64,000 bases of DNA from UBA1783 sp033808805 (GCA_033808805.1 JAPXMY010000001.1:1-64000), one strand, 5' to 3'. Shown: positions 34,819-44,129, numbered from the stretch's first letter. Translations and numbers: made by a program. Notes: a model not told the origin generated them from the letters alone.

Positions 34819-35532
34819 TTATTCTTTATTTTCAAAAAAGCTGGCTTTTTCTGCTTCCCTGTATTTGTCCATTTTTATTCTAAATAAATCTCCATTTGTC
34901 GGTGGAGTATAGGATATAGCATTAGCACCAGCCTCAATTGTGGCTAGAATTGTCTCAGCAGTAGGACCTCCGGTTGCGATTATCGGAATATCAGGATATT
35001 TCTCTCTGATTTTTTTGATAATATTTACCGTATTTGCTCCACCACTGATATTGATAATTGAAGCACCTGCTTCTATCTTTTCTTCAATATCAGTATACTC
35101 AGAAACAACAGTCGCTACTATCGGGCAGATTACAGTTTTGGCTATCCCTTTAAAGGTTTCTACAGGAGCTGGAGCATTCAGCACCACTGCTATACAACCT
35201 TGTGATTCCGCCAATAGCGCCATTTCTCTGGCTCTCTCCCCTTTTGTAGTTCCTCCTCCGACACCTGCAAAAACTGGTGCCTGTGCCACACTTGTTATGG
35301 CTGAAAAGATAGCAGGATGTGGAGTAAAAGGATAAACCGCAAAAATTGCATCGGCATTATTGTTTATTATTATCGCCACATCCGTTGTAAATAACAGCGA
35401 TTTGATTCTTTTTCCATTTATTATTATTCCAGAACATTTATATATTTCTTTAGGAACCATTATCAGATCATCATTTGCCCAGCTACTGACTGTCGGAGCA
35501 ATTTTTTCTTCATTTATTTTATTATCCACCAT
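34819..35532 (-). CDS. TIM-barrel protein annotated as hydrolase in related genomes, function unknown
   Basis: A 237-residue cytoplasmic protein with TIM-barrel character: SIINISGGANTVNIIKKI and IIATGGPTAETILATIEAGANAISYTPP resemble phosphate-binding ends of HisF/TrpF-type barrels. Earlier segments (APVFAGVGGGTTKGER, AVVLNAPAPVETF) look like further barrel strands. The ATG at 35532 has AAAGGAG at seven bases. The reaction is unknown to me. It is alone on its strand here. Confidence 0.65.
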   Translation of the reverse strand: MVDNKINEEKIAPTVSSWANDDLIMVPKEIYKCSGIIINGKRIKSLLFTTDVAIIINNNADAIFAVYPFTPHPAIFSAITSVAQAPVFAGVGGGTTKGERAREMALLAESQGCIAVVLNAPAPVETFKGIAKTVICPIVATVVSEYTDIEEKIEAGASIINISGGANTVNIIKKIREKYPDIPIIATGGPTAETILATIEAGANAISYTPPTNGDLFRIKMDKYREAEKASFFENKE

Positions 35533-35727
35533 TATCAATCTCCTTTCGTAAATTGTTTATCAAAATCTTTCCAGTTACATATATTCTAATACTAAAATGA
35601 TTTTATGAAAACCAATCATAAAAAACCAGTTTACTAAATGTAACATCATAAACATCTTACTTCAGATAAAACTTAAGATATAAATTATTTATATAACAAT
35701 TGATTTCTATACTGTAAACTAAGTCAT

Positions 35728-35934
35728 TTACTTATCTTGCTTTTTATCAGACTCTGATTTTTCACCGCTGAAAGCTGCCCCTAAAGCTATTCCCATACAC
35801 ATTCCTACCGGAATCCATAGACCTATATTGTTCAGTAATAATCCTAGTGCTGCACCAATAGCTAAACCAAAGCCAATACCACTACTGATACCATCAGCAA
35901 GCTTTGATTTATTTTTATTATTTCCTTTTTCCAT
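35728..35934 (-). CDS. Small glycine-zipper membrane protein
   Basis: A 68-residue protein with a lysine-rich start, then GISSGIGFGLAIGAALGLLL and WIPVGMCMGIALGAAF, two hydrophobic helices with GxxxG spacing, and a charged tail. AAAGGAG precedes the ATG. Such proteins are usually short membrane proteins of unknown role. Confidence 0.65.
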   Translation of the reverse strand: MEKGNNKNKSKLADGISSGIGFGLAIGAALGLLLNNIGLWIPVGMCMGIALGAAFSGEKSESDKKQDK

Positions 35935-36265
35935 AACAAATCTCCTTTTATTTTTTTATTCTTATCATCTACTAAACATAAAAACTTATCTACCCATTAT
36001 CATTATCTTAAGAAGCAAGAAAAAATTGCTTAATTAATTTGTTTTAACATTTATCCTAATTAAATTATATTAGTTGCCTGTTACTAAAAAAAGTAAATTA
36101 AAGGTAAAATATAGGCAAACTCATATAAATCAACTAATTGTTTTAAATATATTAATTTTATAAAGTTATATTTTAATTATTTTTAATTAATTAATTAATT
36201 TTATTAATTTATATGTTGACATTTTTAATATTGTGTCTTATATTGTTGTTGTCGAGGTGAATTGT
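35935..36265. other. Very AT-rich intergenic region
   Basis: Contains no convincing ORF. Near its right end (36181-36205) it has tandem TTAATTAA-type runs immediately upstream of the DUF2089 promoter, which could act as an upstream AT element for polymerase. Confidence 0.5.
36216..36244 (+). promoter_or_regulatory. Promoter of DUF2089/DUF4097 operon
   Basis: TTGACA (36216-36221), 17 bases, TATATT (36239-36244); GAGGTG precedes the start codon. Confidence 0.75.
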
Positions 36266-36637
36266 ATGAAGAAAAAGTTATTAGGCATCTGCCCTGTCTG
36301 CGACAATCGACTTGTAATAAGTGAATTACAATGTAATGATTGTAAAACAAAGATTCAAGGAGAGTTTCCGCTAAGCAAGTTTGATTATCTATCAAGCGAA
36401 GAACAGGACTTTGCCTTGGTATTTTTGAAAAATGCCGGAAATATTAAACAGATTGAAAAGGAATTGAATATTTCATATCCAACAGTTAGAAAAATGCTAG
36501 ATTCAGTCATTCAGAATCTAGGTTTTGAAAAGACAACAATTTCTAACCCCCTTACTAGAACAGAAGTTTTAGAAATGTTAAAAAATAATGAACTGAGCTT
36601 TGAAGAGGCTGAACAGATTTTAAAGGAGATTAAATAA
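36266..36637 (+). CDS. DUF2089 family zinc-ribbon/HTH regulator
   Basis: A 123-residue protein; the ATG at 36266 follows GAGGTG. The N-terminal zinc ribbon has CPVCDNRLVISELQCNDCKT (two CxxC pairs), followed by FDYLSSEEQDFALVFLKNAGNIKQIEKELNISYPTVRKMLDSVI, a helix-turn-helix resembling sigma region 4. The C-terminus (MLKNNELSFEEAEQIL) matches the SHOCT-like helix of DUF2089. It probably regulates its own operon. Its stop codon overlaps the next start by one base. Confidence 0.82.
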   Translation: MKKKLLGICPVCDNRLVISELQCNDCKTKIQGEFPLSKFDYLSSEEQDFALVFLKNAGNIKQIEKELNISYPTVRKMLDSVIQNLGFEKTTISNPLTRTEVLEMLKNNELSFEEAEQILKEIK

Positions 36638-37455
36638 TGTTTGAAAAATTTATTGAAGACTTAACCCAAAGAGCAATTGAAAATGGCGCCGATGCTGACA
36701 GTATTGTCAACACTTATAAAGAACGCTATCAGTTAGGACTGGAAGCTGGTATGAGTGAAGAAGAGATTGTTTCAAGATTTGGCAATGTTGAAGATATTAT
36801 CAGAACAAAGCAGGATAAGAAAACCAACCAGCTGAAACTGTTTAGAATTATAACCCCTTTTGGTGGTGATGTGACCTTTAAAACAAGCAGGGATAATACC
36901 ATCCATATTGATATGGAAGAAAGAGCCCTTAATCTATATAATACTTACATCAGCGATGATGAACTTATAATCGAGCCTCTTAAAAAAGAAAGCAAAATCT
37001 TTAGAAGAGCTGATACAGATATAACTATCAGTTTTCCTGAAACAACTACCTTTAGAGCCGTTGACATTAAAGGCATTAATTCAGACATCAATTCTAAAGA
37101 TTTCGGTTTTGTCTGCGAAGATTTTGTACTGAACACTACCAGTGGCGATTGTGATTTTGTCTATATCAAGGCTAACAGCACTGAAATTTCTACCGTAAAC
37201 GGTGACATTGTCATCAGCAATCTTTTCACCAACTTATGTGAAATAAATACTGTCAGTGGTGATATCAAAACAAAAAGAGGCGCTATCAATGATCTTGACG
37301 TCTCTACAGTAAATGGTGATATCGCTATTAATGGTAAAGTTGAAAAAGTTAACTCTTCATCTATTTCAGGTGATATAACTATCAATAATGTCTATGAAAA
37401 GACTTCCCTTAATTACATGATTAAGGAAGGTATCAGAAACATTTTTGACAAATAA
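36637..37455 (+). CDS. HAAS-type N-terminus with DUF4097 beta-repeat domain
   Basis: A 272-residue protein. Residues 1-about 65 form a HAAS-like helical segment (KFIEDLTQRAIENGADADS, AGMSEEEIVSRFGNVEDI). From about 80 a DUF4097 beta-strand repeat follows, with ladder motifs VKGINSDINS, TTSGDCDF, TVNGDIVIS, TVSGDIKT and SISGDITINN, a fold related to LiaG-type envelope stress proteins. No membrane segment is seen. It overlaps the DUF2089 gene by one base, so the two are translationally coupled; DUF2089 may replace the usual PadR or PspC partner. Confidence 0.8.
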   Translation: MFEKFIEDLTQRAIENGADADSIVNTYKERYQLGLEAGMSEEEIVSRFGNVEDIIRTKQDKKTNQLKLFRIITPFGGDVTFKTSRDNTIHIDMEERALNLYNTYISDDELIIEPLKKESKIFRRADTDITISFPETTTFRAVDIKGINSDINSKDFGFVCEDFVLNTTSGDCDFVYIKANSTEISTVNGDIVISNLFTNLCEINTVSGDIKTKRGAINDLDVSTVNGDIAINGKVEKVNSSSISGDITINNVYEKTSLNYMIKEGIRNIFDK

Positions 37456-37471
37456 TTTTTACAGGTCCTGT

Positions 37472-38311
37472 TTATCTCAGATCAAGGTCTTCAGCATTAT
37501 ACCAGCTGAAGCCATTATCTGAACAATACTGTTCTATTTCTTTGGCAAGTTTACGGTTTGCTCCATATTCTAACAAATATACGGACAAGCCGTTTTCTTT
37601 TGCTTTTTCAAGGTAATTTTTAAAATAAGTTGTTTCTTCTTCTGTTTGCAATCCAAAACTATCATTTTCAAAATCAATGCAGGTGAATACTGTCTCCTGA
37701 TTTATTCCATCAAATAATGAAAAGGCAATATTTTCTTCAATACATCTTGAAACAAATAAATCTCCGCCATTGATAATCAGAGTTATATCATATTTTTTCA
37801 AACCTTTTAAAATACTGCAAAGTCCCTGATAGATTTCTTCCTGAGGATAATTATAATAGACGTCAGCATTATCCAAAAACAGTCCATCAAGTCCCAAAGC
37901 AACATATTGCCTGGCTAAATCATTAACAATAAAATCCTGCCACAAAGAAGATGAAACATCTATCCATTTTTCATCTGGCCAATCCTGATAAATGCCCAGA
38001 AAAAGCTCTTCAAACCTTGAATAGTACAAGCGATACACTTCGATAGACCCAATGTTCAGATAGCCATAGATTATTTTACCAGCGCTATGCAGTTGTTTTA
38101 TTTTTTCTACAGAAAACTCTGAGGGTTCAATTACAACAAGCTGATACAGTTTTAGTCTATCAGCTTCATCTTCATTTATACCTAAAAACACTCCGTAGTC
38201 ATACAGGTTTTCCTCTTTACAGCCAGCCACTATTAAAAAGATACAAAAAAATAAAAGTATCAACAGTTTTTTTCTATTTTTAACCTTTTTATACCTGTCA
38301 TTTAAATTCAC
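37472..38311 (-). CDS. GH114-like glycoside hydrolase lipoprotein
   Basis: A 279-residue secreted protein. The GTG at 38311 has AGGAGG at six bases, better than the TTG further upstream. The signal (RKKLLILLFFCIFLIVAGC) ends in a lipobox. The mature part has the GH114 (endo alpha-1,4 polygalactosaminidase) TIM-barrel pattern: IIYGYLNIGSIEVYR, GLDGLFLDNADVYYN with catalytic Asp candidates, TLIINGG and VYLLEYGANR. It would hydrolyse a galactosamine-type exopolysaccharide at the cell surface; substrate is inferred from family. Confidence 0.83.
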   Translation of the reverse strand: MNLNDRYKKVKNRKKLLILLFFCIFLIVAGCKEENLYDYGVFLGINEDEADRLKLYQLVVIEPSEFSVEKIKQLHSAGKIIYGYLNIGSIEVYRLYYSRFEELFLGIYQDWPDEKWIDVSSSLWQDFIVNDLARQYVALGLDGLFLDNADVYYNYPQEEIYQGLCSILKGLKKYDITLIINGGDLFVSRCIEENIAFSLFDGINQETVFTCIDFENDSFGLQTEEETTYFKNYLEKAKENGLSVYLLEYGANRKLAKEIEQYCSDNGFSWYNAEDLDLR

Positions 38312-38435
38312 AACATACCTCCTAAACCACCTGAGTCTGAATTTAAACAAATTATATTATGATATATTGACAAAATAAAAGAGGCTATATAAAAATAATT
38401 TCCAAAAGCGGTTCATATCATTTAGAAATTACTCT

Positions 38436-38900
38436 TTAACTGTTTTCCTCTATTAAAGACAACATGAAACTTCCAAAATCTTCAGCCACTCTTTCCATTT
38501 TCTGGTACCTTTCACCATTATATAAAGCTCTGATTACTGATGGTTCATTTGACATATTTAAAGAACTATAGTCCAAAAAAGCCAGGCTGCCATCATTAAA
38601 GTTATAGATAGGAATCCATTGCTTTGGAAGACCATAGTTACAGCGTTCATATAAGGTGTAGGCAAGAGAATTTCCTTCTAGAATTGCTGAATCGTATTCA
38701 AATTCAATTCCAAATATTTCACTTCCCAGCAAAGATACATAGTTTAACTTTTTATAGTATTCGACCATCTGTGGAGAAAATTCTATTCCCAAAATTTGTT
38801 CTGCTTTATAGATTTCATTAGCTGATAAACCTGAACCACTAGTAAAGAATTCACAATCTGCCGCCAGCCTTATAGCTTGTTTAAAATCTTCATAACTCAT
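38436..38900 (-). CDS. SMI1/KNR4 (SUKH) family protein
   Basis: A 154-residue protein; the ATG at 38900 follows AGGTG. It has the SUKH pattern: GLSANEIYKAEQILGIEFSPQMVEYYKKLN, then GIEFEYDSA, and WIPIYNFNDGSLAFLDY. Many SUKH proteins are immunity proteins for contact-dependent toxins, but no toxin gene is next to it here. It could be an orphan immunity gene or have a housekeeping role. Confidence 0.8.
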   Translation of the reverse strand: MSYEDFKQAIRLAADCEFFTSGSGLSANEIYKAEQILGIEFSPQMVEYYKKLNYVSLLGSEIFGIEFEYDSAILEGNSLAYTLYERCNYGLPKQWIPIYNFNDGSLAFLDYSSLNMSNEPSVIRALYNGERYQKMERVAEDFGSFMLSLIEENS

Positions 38901-39017
38901 AATTATCACCTGTCTTTACAAAATTTCTCATTAATTATTATATACTCCCTTTTTTTATATACTTGATTATCAAACAGATTTTACTTAAATTTTATTTATT
39001 ATTTATTCTGCTTAGAC

Positions 39018-39042
39018 AAAAAGAAAAACCACTCCCGTGGTT
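39018..39042 (-). terminator. Terminator after tRNA-Arg
   Basis: Minus-strand AACCAC-GGGA-GTGGTT followed by TTTCTTTTT. Confidence 0.8.
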
Positions 39043-39053
39043 ATCTAAACAAA

Positions 39054-39130
39054 TGGCGTCCACGAAGGGATTCGAACCCCTGACCGTCCGCTTAGAAGGC
39101 GGATGCTCTATCCGGCTGAGCTACGTGGAC
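39054..39130 (-). tRNA. tRNA-Arg (TCT anticodon)
   Basis: A 77-base cloverleaf with encoded CCA: acceptor GTCCACG/CGTGGAC; anticodon stem TCCGC/GCGGA with loop CTTCTAA, anticodon TCT for AGA; T arm AGGGG-TTCGAAT-CCCTT. Confidence 0.96.
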
Positions 39131-39412
39131 AACTTGCCTAAATATAATATCATTATCATTTATAAAATGCAACCAGATAGCTTTATCAAATCCAACAAAA
39201 ATTTATTAATTTTATAATGTCTTCACTGTCTTTTCTTCATACAAGCCCATAATACATATATAATTTATATAACACTTTTATTGTTTTATTATTTTGTAGA
39301 AATAGTAGTTAGGTTTGGTATATAATCTTTTCTAAGGACAAAATAAGACAAACAAAAGAATGCGCCTGTTATTACTTTTACTATCAAGACATATTAGAAA
39401 AGAGGAACAAAA

Positions 39413-41107
39413 ATGAAATTTTCAGAATTTAAATACGAAAGAATAAACTACCAGGAAATTGAAAAAAAACTGACAGAACTATTAGATAAACTGGAAAAGC
39501 AAACTAAGGCTGATGATTTTATTAAAGTATTCCAGGAAATTGAAAAAATTAATTCGCATGTTTCTACAATGGCTTCTTTGGCTACTGTCAGACATTCTAT
39601 CAATACCAAAGATGAATTTTATGATAAAGAAAATGACTTCTGGGATGAAGTAGAACCAAAACTTCAAGTCTTTTCCCACAGAATGGCTGAAATCTGTTTA
39701 GCTTTTGAAAACAAAGAAGAATTATATCATTACATTCCAAAAATATTTTTCAAAAAGGCCGAATTTGATTTAAAATCCTTTGATGAAAAAATTATTCCAC
39801 TATTAATAGAAGAAAACAAATTAGTTTCAGAATACGGTAAATTAAAAGCCTCAGCTCAAATTGATTTTGACGGAAAGATATACAATTTATCATCGATTTC
39901 TGTTTTTCTTCAAGATGATGATCGTCAGACAAGAAAAAGAGCCTATAATGCCAGAATGAAGTTCTATCAGGATAACGAAAAAAAGTTCGATCAGATATAT
40001 GACAAATTAGTAAAAGTACGAACACAGATGGCCAAAGAATTAGGCTATGACACTTTTACTGAACTTGGTTATCTAAGAATGCACCGCTTTGACTATAATC
40101 GTGATATGGTTGCTATTTTTCGCCAACAGATTTTAAATCATTTAGTTCCGCTAAACAGTGAACTTTATCAAAGGCAGGCAAAACGTTTAGGACTAAAGAA
40201 GCTAGATTATTATGATTTCCCATACCATTTTTCTACTGGTAACCCAACTCCTAAAAAAGACCCTGATGATTTAGTAGAAGCAGCTGTCAATATGTATCAT
40301 CAGATGCATGAAAAAACAGGTGAATTTATTGATGTTATGAAAAATCAACAGTTATGGGATCTGTTAAGTAAAGATGGCAAGTCAATTGGTGGATATTGTC
40401 AATCTTTCAGTGAATATAAAGTTCCATTCATCTTTGCCAACTTTAATGGAACCAGCCATGATGTCGATGTCTTAACCCATGAAGCAGGACATGCTTTTCA
40501 ATATTATATGAGTAGAGATATTTCTGTTGAAGAATGTAAATGGCCAACGATGGAAGCCTGTGAAATTCATTCTATGAGTATGGAATTCTTCACCTATCCA
40601 TGGATGGAAGACTTCTTTGGAGAAGATACTGAAAAATACTACTATTCTCATCTAACTGGTGCTTTAGATTTTCTTCCTTATGGGGTATTGGTTGATCACT
40701 TCCAACATGTAATCTATGATAATCCTGATTTATCAGCTGAAGATCGAAAAACCGTTTGGAGAAAACTGGAAAAAATGTACATTCCTGAAAAAGAATACAC
40801 TGGATGTGATATTTTAGAAAAAGGTGGCTACTGGTTCCAACAGGGACACATTTTCCAGGCTCCTTTCTACTATATCGACTATACTCTGGCTCAGATATGT
40901 GCTCTTCAATTCTGGGCTAGAACAACCAAAAAAGATGATAAGGCTTTTGATGACTATTTACACTTATGCACATTGGGTGGAACCCTTACTTTCACAGACA
41001 TAGTAAAAGATGCTGGATTGATTATTCCTTTTGAAGATGGTTGTGTAGATTTCGTTGTCAAGCAGGCAAGAGAATATCTGAATACCATCGATGATACAAA
41101 GCTTTAA
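39413..41107 (+). CDS. pepF: M3 family oligoendopeptidase (PepF-like)
   Basis: The 564-residue zinc peptidase has the M3 catalytic site THEAGHAFQYY (HExxH) and third ligand in EACEIHSMSMEFF. A helical N-terminal half covers residues 1-about 300, and QSFSEYKVPFIFANFNGTSHDVD precedes the site, as in PepF/M3B enzymes. It is a cytoplasmic peptidase that degrades oligopeptides. AGAGGAAC precedes the ATG. It is followed by a terminator and then rplM. Confidence 0.93.
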   Translation: MKFSEFKYERINYQEIEKKLTELLDKLEKQTKADDFIKVFQEIEKINSHVSTMASLATVRHSINTKDEFYDKENDFWDEVEPKLQVFSHRMAEICLAFENKEELYHYIPKIFFKKAEFDLKSFDEKIIPLLIEENKLVSEYGKLKASAQIDFDGKIYNLSSISVFLQDDDRQTRKRAYNARMKFYQDNEKKFDQIYDKLVKVRTQMAKELGYDTFTELGYLRMHRFDYNRDMVAIFRQQILNHLVPLNSELYQRQAKRLGLKKLDYYDFPYHFSTGNPTPKKDPDDLVEAAVNMYHQMHEKTGEFIDVMKNQQLWDLLSKDGKSIGGYCQSFSEYKVPFIFANFNGTSHDVDVLTHEAGHAFQYYMSRDISVEECKWPTMEACEIHSMSMEFFTYPWMEDFFGEDTEKYYYSHLTGALDFLPYGVLVDHFQHVIYDNPDLSAEDRKTVWRKLEKMYIPEKEYTGCDILEKGGYWFQQGHIFQAPFYYIDYTLAQICALQFWARTTKKDDKAFDDYLHLCTLGGTLTFTDIVKDAGLIIPFEDGCVDFVVKQAREYLNTIDDTKL

Positions 41108-41118
41108 TTTTTAACATT

Positions 41119-41158
41119 AACCCCAAACTTTTCAATAAATTGATATGGGGTTTTTTAT
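41119..41158 (+). terminator. Terminator of pepF
   Basis: AACCCCA pairs with TGGGGTT across an 18-base loop, followed by TTTTTATTTT. Confidence 0.7.
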
Positions 41159-41233
41159 TTTTATTCTTCTGCTGTAAAAAAGATAAAACAAGAAACAATA
41201 TTATATTAATAAGAGAAATTTATTTTTTATTGG

Positions 41234-41262
41234 TTGACAATATACAAACTAATCACTAAAAT
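41234..41262 (+). promoter_or_regulatory. rplM-rpsI promoter
   Basis: TTGACA (41234-41239), 17 bases, TAAAAT (41257-41262). Confidence 0.75.
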
Positions 41263-41277
41263 AATAGATGTCACTTT

Positions 41278-41315
41278 ACGACAAAAAGTAGCCCCGGAAA
41301 CTACATTTTGATTAG
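41278..41315 (+). ncRNA. Possible L13 leader (ribosomal autoregulation)
   Basis: The leader before rplM folds into a hairpin (AAAGTAG-CCCCGGAAA-CTACATTT type). Bacillota rplM genes often have an L13 leader structure that mediates feedback. Assignment is by position and a simple hairpin only. Confidence 0.35.
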
Positions 41316-41329
41316 GAGGACAAAAAAAT

Positions 41330-41767
41330 ATGCGTCAAACAACAATGTTAAAACCAGCAGACGTTACACGTACATGGTATGTTGTCGATGGAACAGGCTT
41401 GACTTTAGGTCGCTTATCAACTAAAGTAGCTGAAGTTTTAAAAGGCAAACATAAACCGGAGTACACACCAAATGTTGATTGTGGAGATTATGTTATTGTT
41501 ATCAATGCTGACAAAATCGTCGTTACAGGTAACAAATTAGACACAAAAAACTATTATAATCATTCTCAGTACCCAGGTGGATTGAGAACCAGATCGATGC
41601 GTACTATGAAGGATAAGTACACAGTTGAATGGGTTGAAAGATCTATTCACGGTATGTTACCACACACTAAGTTAGGAAATGTTCAACGTAAACACTTATT
41701 TGTTTATAAAGGAAATGAACATCCACATGCAGCTCAAAAACCAGTTGAGTTAAAGATTGAAGAATAG
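41330..41767 (+). CDS. rplM: Ribosomal protein L13
   Basis: At 145 residues this is full-length uL13 of the large subunit. Family features: DVTRTWYVVDGTGLTLGRLSTKVAEVLKGKHKPEYTP, GDYVIVINADKIVVTGNK and KYTVEWVERSIHGMLPHTKLG, then the C-terminal YKGNEHPHAAQ. GGAGG precedes the ATG. It is 15 bases from rpsI, the usual rplM-rpsI order. Confidence 0.98.
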   Translation: MRQTTMLKPADVTRTWYVVDGTGLTLGRLSTKVAEVLKGKHKPEYTPNVDCGDYVIVINADKIVVTGNKLDTKNYYNHSQYPGGLRTRSMRTMKDKYTVEWVERSIHGMLPHTKLGNVQRKHLFVYKGNEHPHAAQKPVELKIEE

Positions 41768-41781
41768 GAGGATCAGTAAAT

Positions 41782-42189
41782 ATGGCAACTAAGAAAAAAG
41801 AAACAGTTAGATACCAAGGTACTGGTCGTAGAAAGACTTCAGTAGCTAGAGCATACCTGACACAGGGCGAAGGAAACATTACCATTAACGGTAAGCCTTT
41901 AGATGAATACTTACCACAGGAAACTTTAAAAATGGTTGTTAATGCACCATTTGTAGTTACTGAAACTGTCGGCCAATACGATGTAAACATCAATGTTTAC
42001 GGCGGTGGTTATACAGGACAGGCAGGAGCAATGAGACATGCTATCTCTAGAGCTTTATTAGAAGTTGTAGATGATTATCGTCCAAAACTTAAGGCTGCTG
42101 GATTCTTGACAAGAGATCCAAGAGCTAAAGAAAGAAAGAAATACGGCTTGAAGAAAGCTAGAAAAGCTCCACAATTCTCAAAACGTTAA
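41782..42189 (+). CDS. rpsI: Ribosomal protein S9
   Basis: The 135-residue uS9 of the small subunit: YQGTGRRKTSVARAYL, PFVVTETVGQYDVNINVYGGGYTGQAGAMRHAISRAL and the basic KKYGLKKARKAPQFSKR tail that reaches the P site. An N-terminal KKKETV extension is slight. GGAGG precedes the ATG, directly after rplM. A strong terminator follows. Confidence 0.98.
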   Translation: MATKKKETVRYQGTGRRKTSVARAYLTQGEGNITINGKPLDEYLPQETLKMVVNAPFVVTETVGQYDVNINVYGGGYTGQAGAMRHAISRALLEVVDDYRPKLKAAGFLTRDPRAKERKKYGLKKARKAPQFSKR

Positions 42190-42210
42190 TATTGTTATCG
42201 CTAGAGATAC

Positions 42211-42237
42211 AAAAACTCTCATTGGAGAGTTTTTTTA
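42211..42237 (+). terminator. rplM-rpsI terminator
   Basis: AACTCTC-ATTG-GAGAGTT stem followed by TTTTTT. Confidence 0.88.
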
Positions 42238-42363
42238 TGTTTGATACCAGGTTTTTATCTTTCACATATTTTCACGCTGTTATTTCATGCTTTATAAATT
42301 TCTTTATAGTATTATTAATATATATTAAAGTTTATAAAGATATTAATAAAGTGAGGTAATCAG

Positions 42364-42789
42364 ATGAAGAAGAAGTATTTTCCTGTTATTTTAATAGTTG
42401 TGGCATTTTTGCTTGTATTGGCCTTAAATGCTGATTCTATTTATCTGTTAGATAATCAAAACATTGATAAAATTCTTATCAGTGATGTCTATGATGCTAA
42501 TTTCAACATAATAATAGACAATGAAAATGACATCAATCAATTAGTTAATCCTTTTGACAAATACAATTTGAAAAAGAATAAAGCGGAGTCAATAGATTCA
42601 GTTATGCAATATAAAGTCGAGTTATATGAAAATGATATCTTAGTTGTCACTATTGAACTGAATCTTCTCGACAAAGAAAATGATTGGGCCTATAATGTCT
42701 GCCGCATATTTTCAATTGACGAACATAAATATTATAAACTCCCAGATGATTTCATCAAAGAAATAACAAATTATGTCAACTCTCATTAG
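42364..42789 (+). CDS. Exported or membrane-anchored protein, unknown function
   Basis: A 141-residue protein with an N-terminal hydrophobic segment (KKYFPVILIVVAFLLVLAL) and an acidic beta-rich remainder (NENDINQLVNPF, VELYENDILVVTIELNLLD). No lipobox is present, so a membrane anchor or cleaved signal is likely. GAGGT precedes the ATG. I do not recognise a family. Its stop codon overlaps a terminator hairpin nearly identical to that of rpsI. Confidence 0.65.
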   Translation: MKKKYFPVILIVVAFLLVLALNADSIYLLDNQNIDKILISDVYDANFNIIIDNENDINQLVNPFDKYNLKKNKAESIDSVMQYKVELYENDILVVTIELNLLDKENDWAYNVCRIFSIDEHKYYKLPDDFIKEITNYVNSH

Positions 42790-42802
42790 AGAGTTTTTTA
42801 TT
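42778..42802 (+). terminator. Terminator overlapping the stop codon of 42364-42789
   Basis: AACTCTC-ATTA-GAGAGTT followed by TTTTT; the stem includes the last codons of the upstream gene. Confidence 0.8.
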
Positions 42803-42908
42803 TACGACAATAATTCACCATGATAGCGCTTTTAATTAAACATCTTATAAATTGATGTTGAATATAAAAGTGTCTGAGGCTATAATAGTACAGCGCTTGA
42901 GGTGAATT

Positions 42909-44129
42909 ATGACTAAAAACGAAAAACTATTAATCAGCTGTTCTATCCTGTTTGCTCTTGTCTCTGGCATGAGTGCAGTTTTTATGAACGTCTTTTTATA
43001 TACTTATACAGGATCTTTAACAGTTATGGCTATATATACATGTATCAGAATTGGAATGTTTCCATTTTGTTTTACTCTTGCTGGAAAAGCAGCTAGAAAA
43101 ATCAGCTATGGCATTACAATGTCTCTGGGCTTGATTTTTCTATTTTTCCAGTTATTTTATGTTATTGGATTTAACCATCTGTTTGCTTTGAATAGTAATT
43201 TGGTCTTTGTTGCTGCTCTTTTATCTGGTGTTGGAGAAGGATTCTACTACTTGAGTGTCAATACCCTCAACCAGCTGGTAACGACTCCTGAATCGCGCGC
43301 AGACTTCCTGTCGATAAGTGGCATACTGAGTAACATTTCTAACGTTGCTGCTCCACTGATTGCGACTTTTATCATCAATTTATCTGGAAATGATACCGAT
43401 GGTTATTTAAATATTTTCAAAATCGTTTTAGTCGTTTACGCTTTTATTTCTATTTTAGGATTGAACATTAAAGCCAAGGGAAATATGGCTAAATTCAGTG
43501 TTCTTAAATCCTTAACTTTCCAGAAAGATAAACAATGGCGTTATATACTGCTCACTCATTTTATCTATGGCTTCAGAGATTCTCTTATTCTATCCTTAAC
43601 TGGGATACTTGTTTACAAGGCAACAGATGGAAGTGGAAGCTTTTATGGCCGACTGCTGTCATTTTTCTCACTATTGACAATAATCTCCTATGCCTTTGCT
43701 TCAAGATTAATCAAAAAGCACAATCGTATTAAATATTATACTTATGGAGCTATCTTTACAGCCAGTACTACAGTTATTCTCGTGCTTATTTCAAACATTT
43801 ACGGAGCCTTGTATTTTGGAATAGTCAATGCTATCGCTTCTACATTCTATAACATTCCCTTCTCCATCATAACGATGAATGCCTTAAGTGATTATAGTAA
43901 GACCGAAAATCTGGCTGGAAGGGTTATTGCCAAAGAAGCTTATCTGTCATTATCTAGATGTTTAGGAATGTTGTTTATCGTCTTATGTGAAAGAATTTTT
44001 ACAGGAAATAGCTACTTATACATTTCAGTATTAACACTTTCTATTTCCCCAATCATTCTTGTCATCTACTCGAACTTTTATCATAAGAAAAGAAATATAA
44101 AAAAATTAGCTACCAATAAAACATCATAA
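42909..44129 (+). CDS. MFS transporter
   Basis: The 406-residue protein has about 12 membrane segments in two halves of six, with a loop around residues 180-210 (KAKGNMAKFSVLKSLTFQKDK). A short MFS-like basic motif AGKAARKISYG occurs between helices 2 and 3. ALSDYSKTENLAGRVIAKEAYLSLSR near the end is typical of YxcA-type MFS permeases. GAGGTG precedes the ATG. The substrate cannot be set. Confidence 0.82.
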   Translation: MTKNEKLLISCSILFALVSGMSAVFMNVFLYTYTGSLTVMAIYTCIRIGMFPFCFTLAGKAARKISYGITMSLGLIFLFFQLFYVIGFNHLFALNSNLVFVAALLSGVGEGFYYLSVNTLNQLVTTPESRADFLSISGILSNISNVAAPLIATFIINLSGNDTDGYLNIFKIVLVVYAFISILGLNIKAKGNMAKFSVLKSLTFQKDKQWRYILLTHFIYGFRDSLILSLTGILVYKATDGSGSFYGRLLSFFSLLTIISYAFASRLIKKHNRIKYYTYGAIFTASTTVILVLISNIYGALYFGIVNAIASTFYNIPFSIITMNALSDYSKTENLAGRVIAKEAYLSLSRCLGMLFIVLCERIFTGNSYLYISVLTLSISPIILVIYSNFYHKKRNIKKLATNKTS

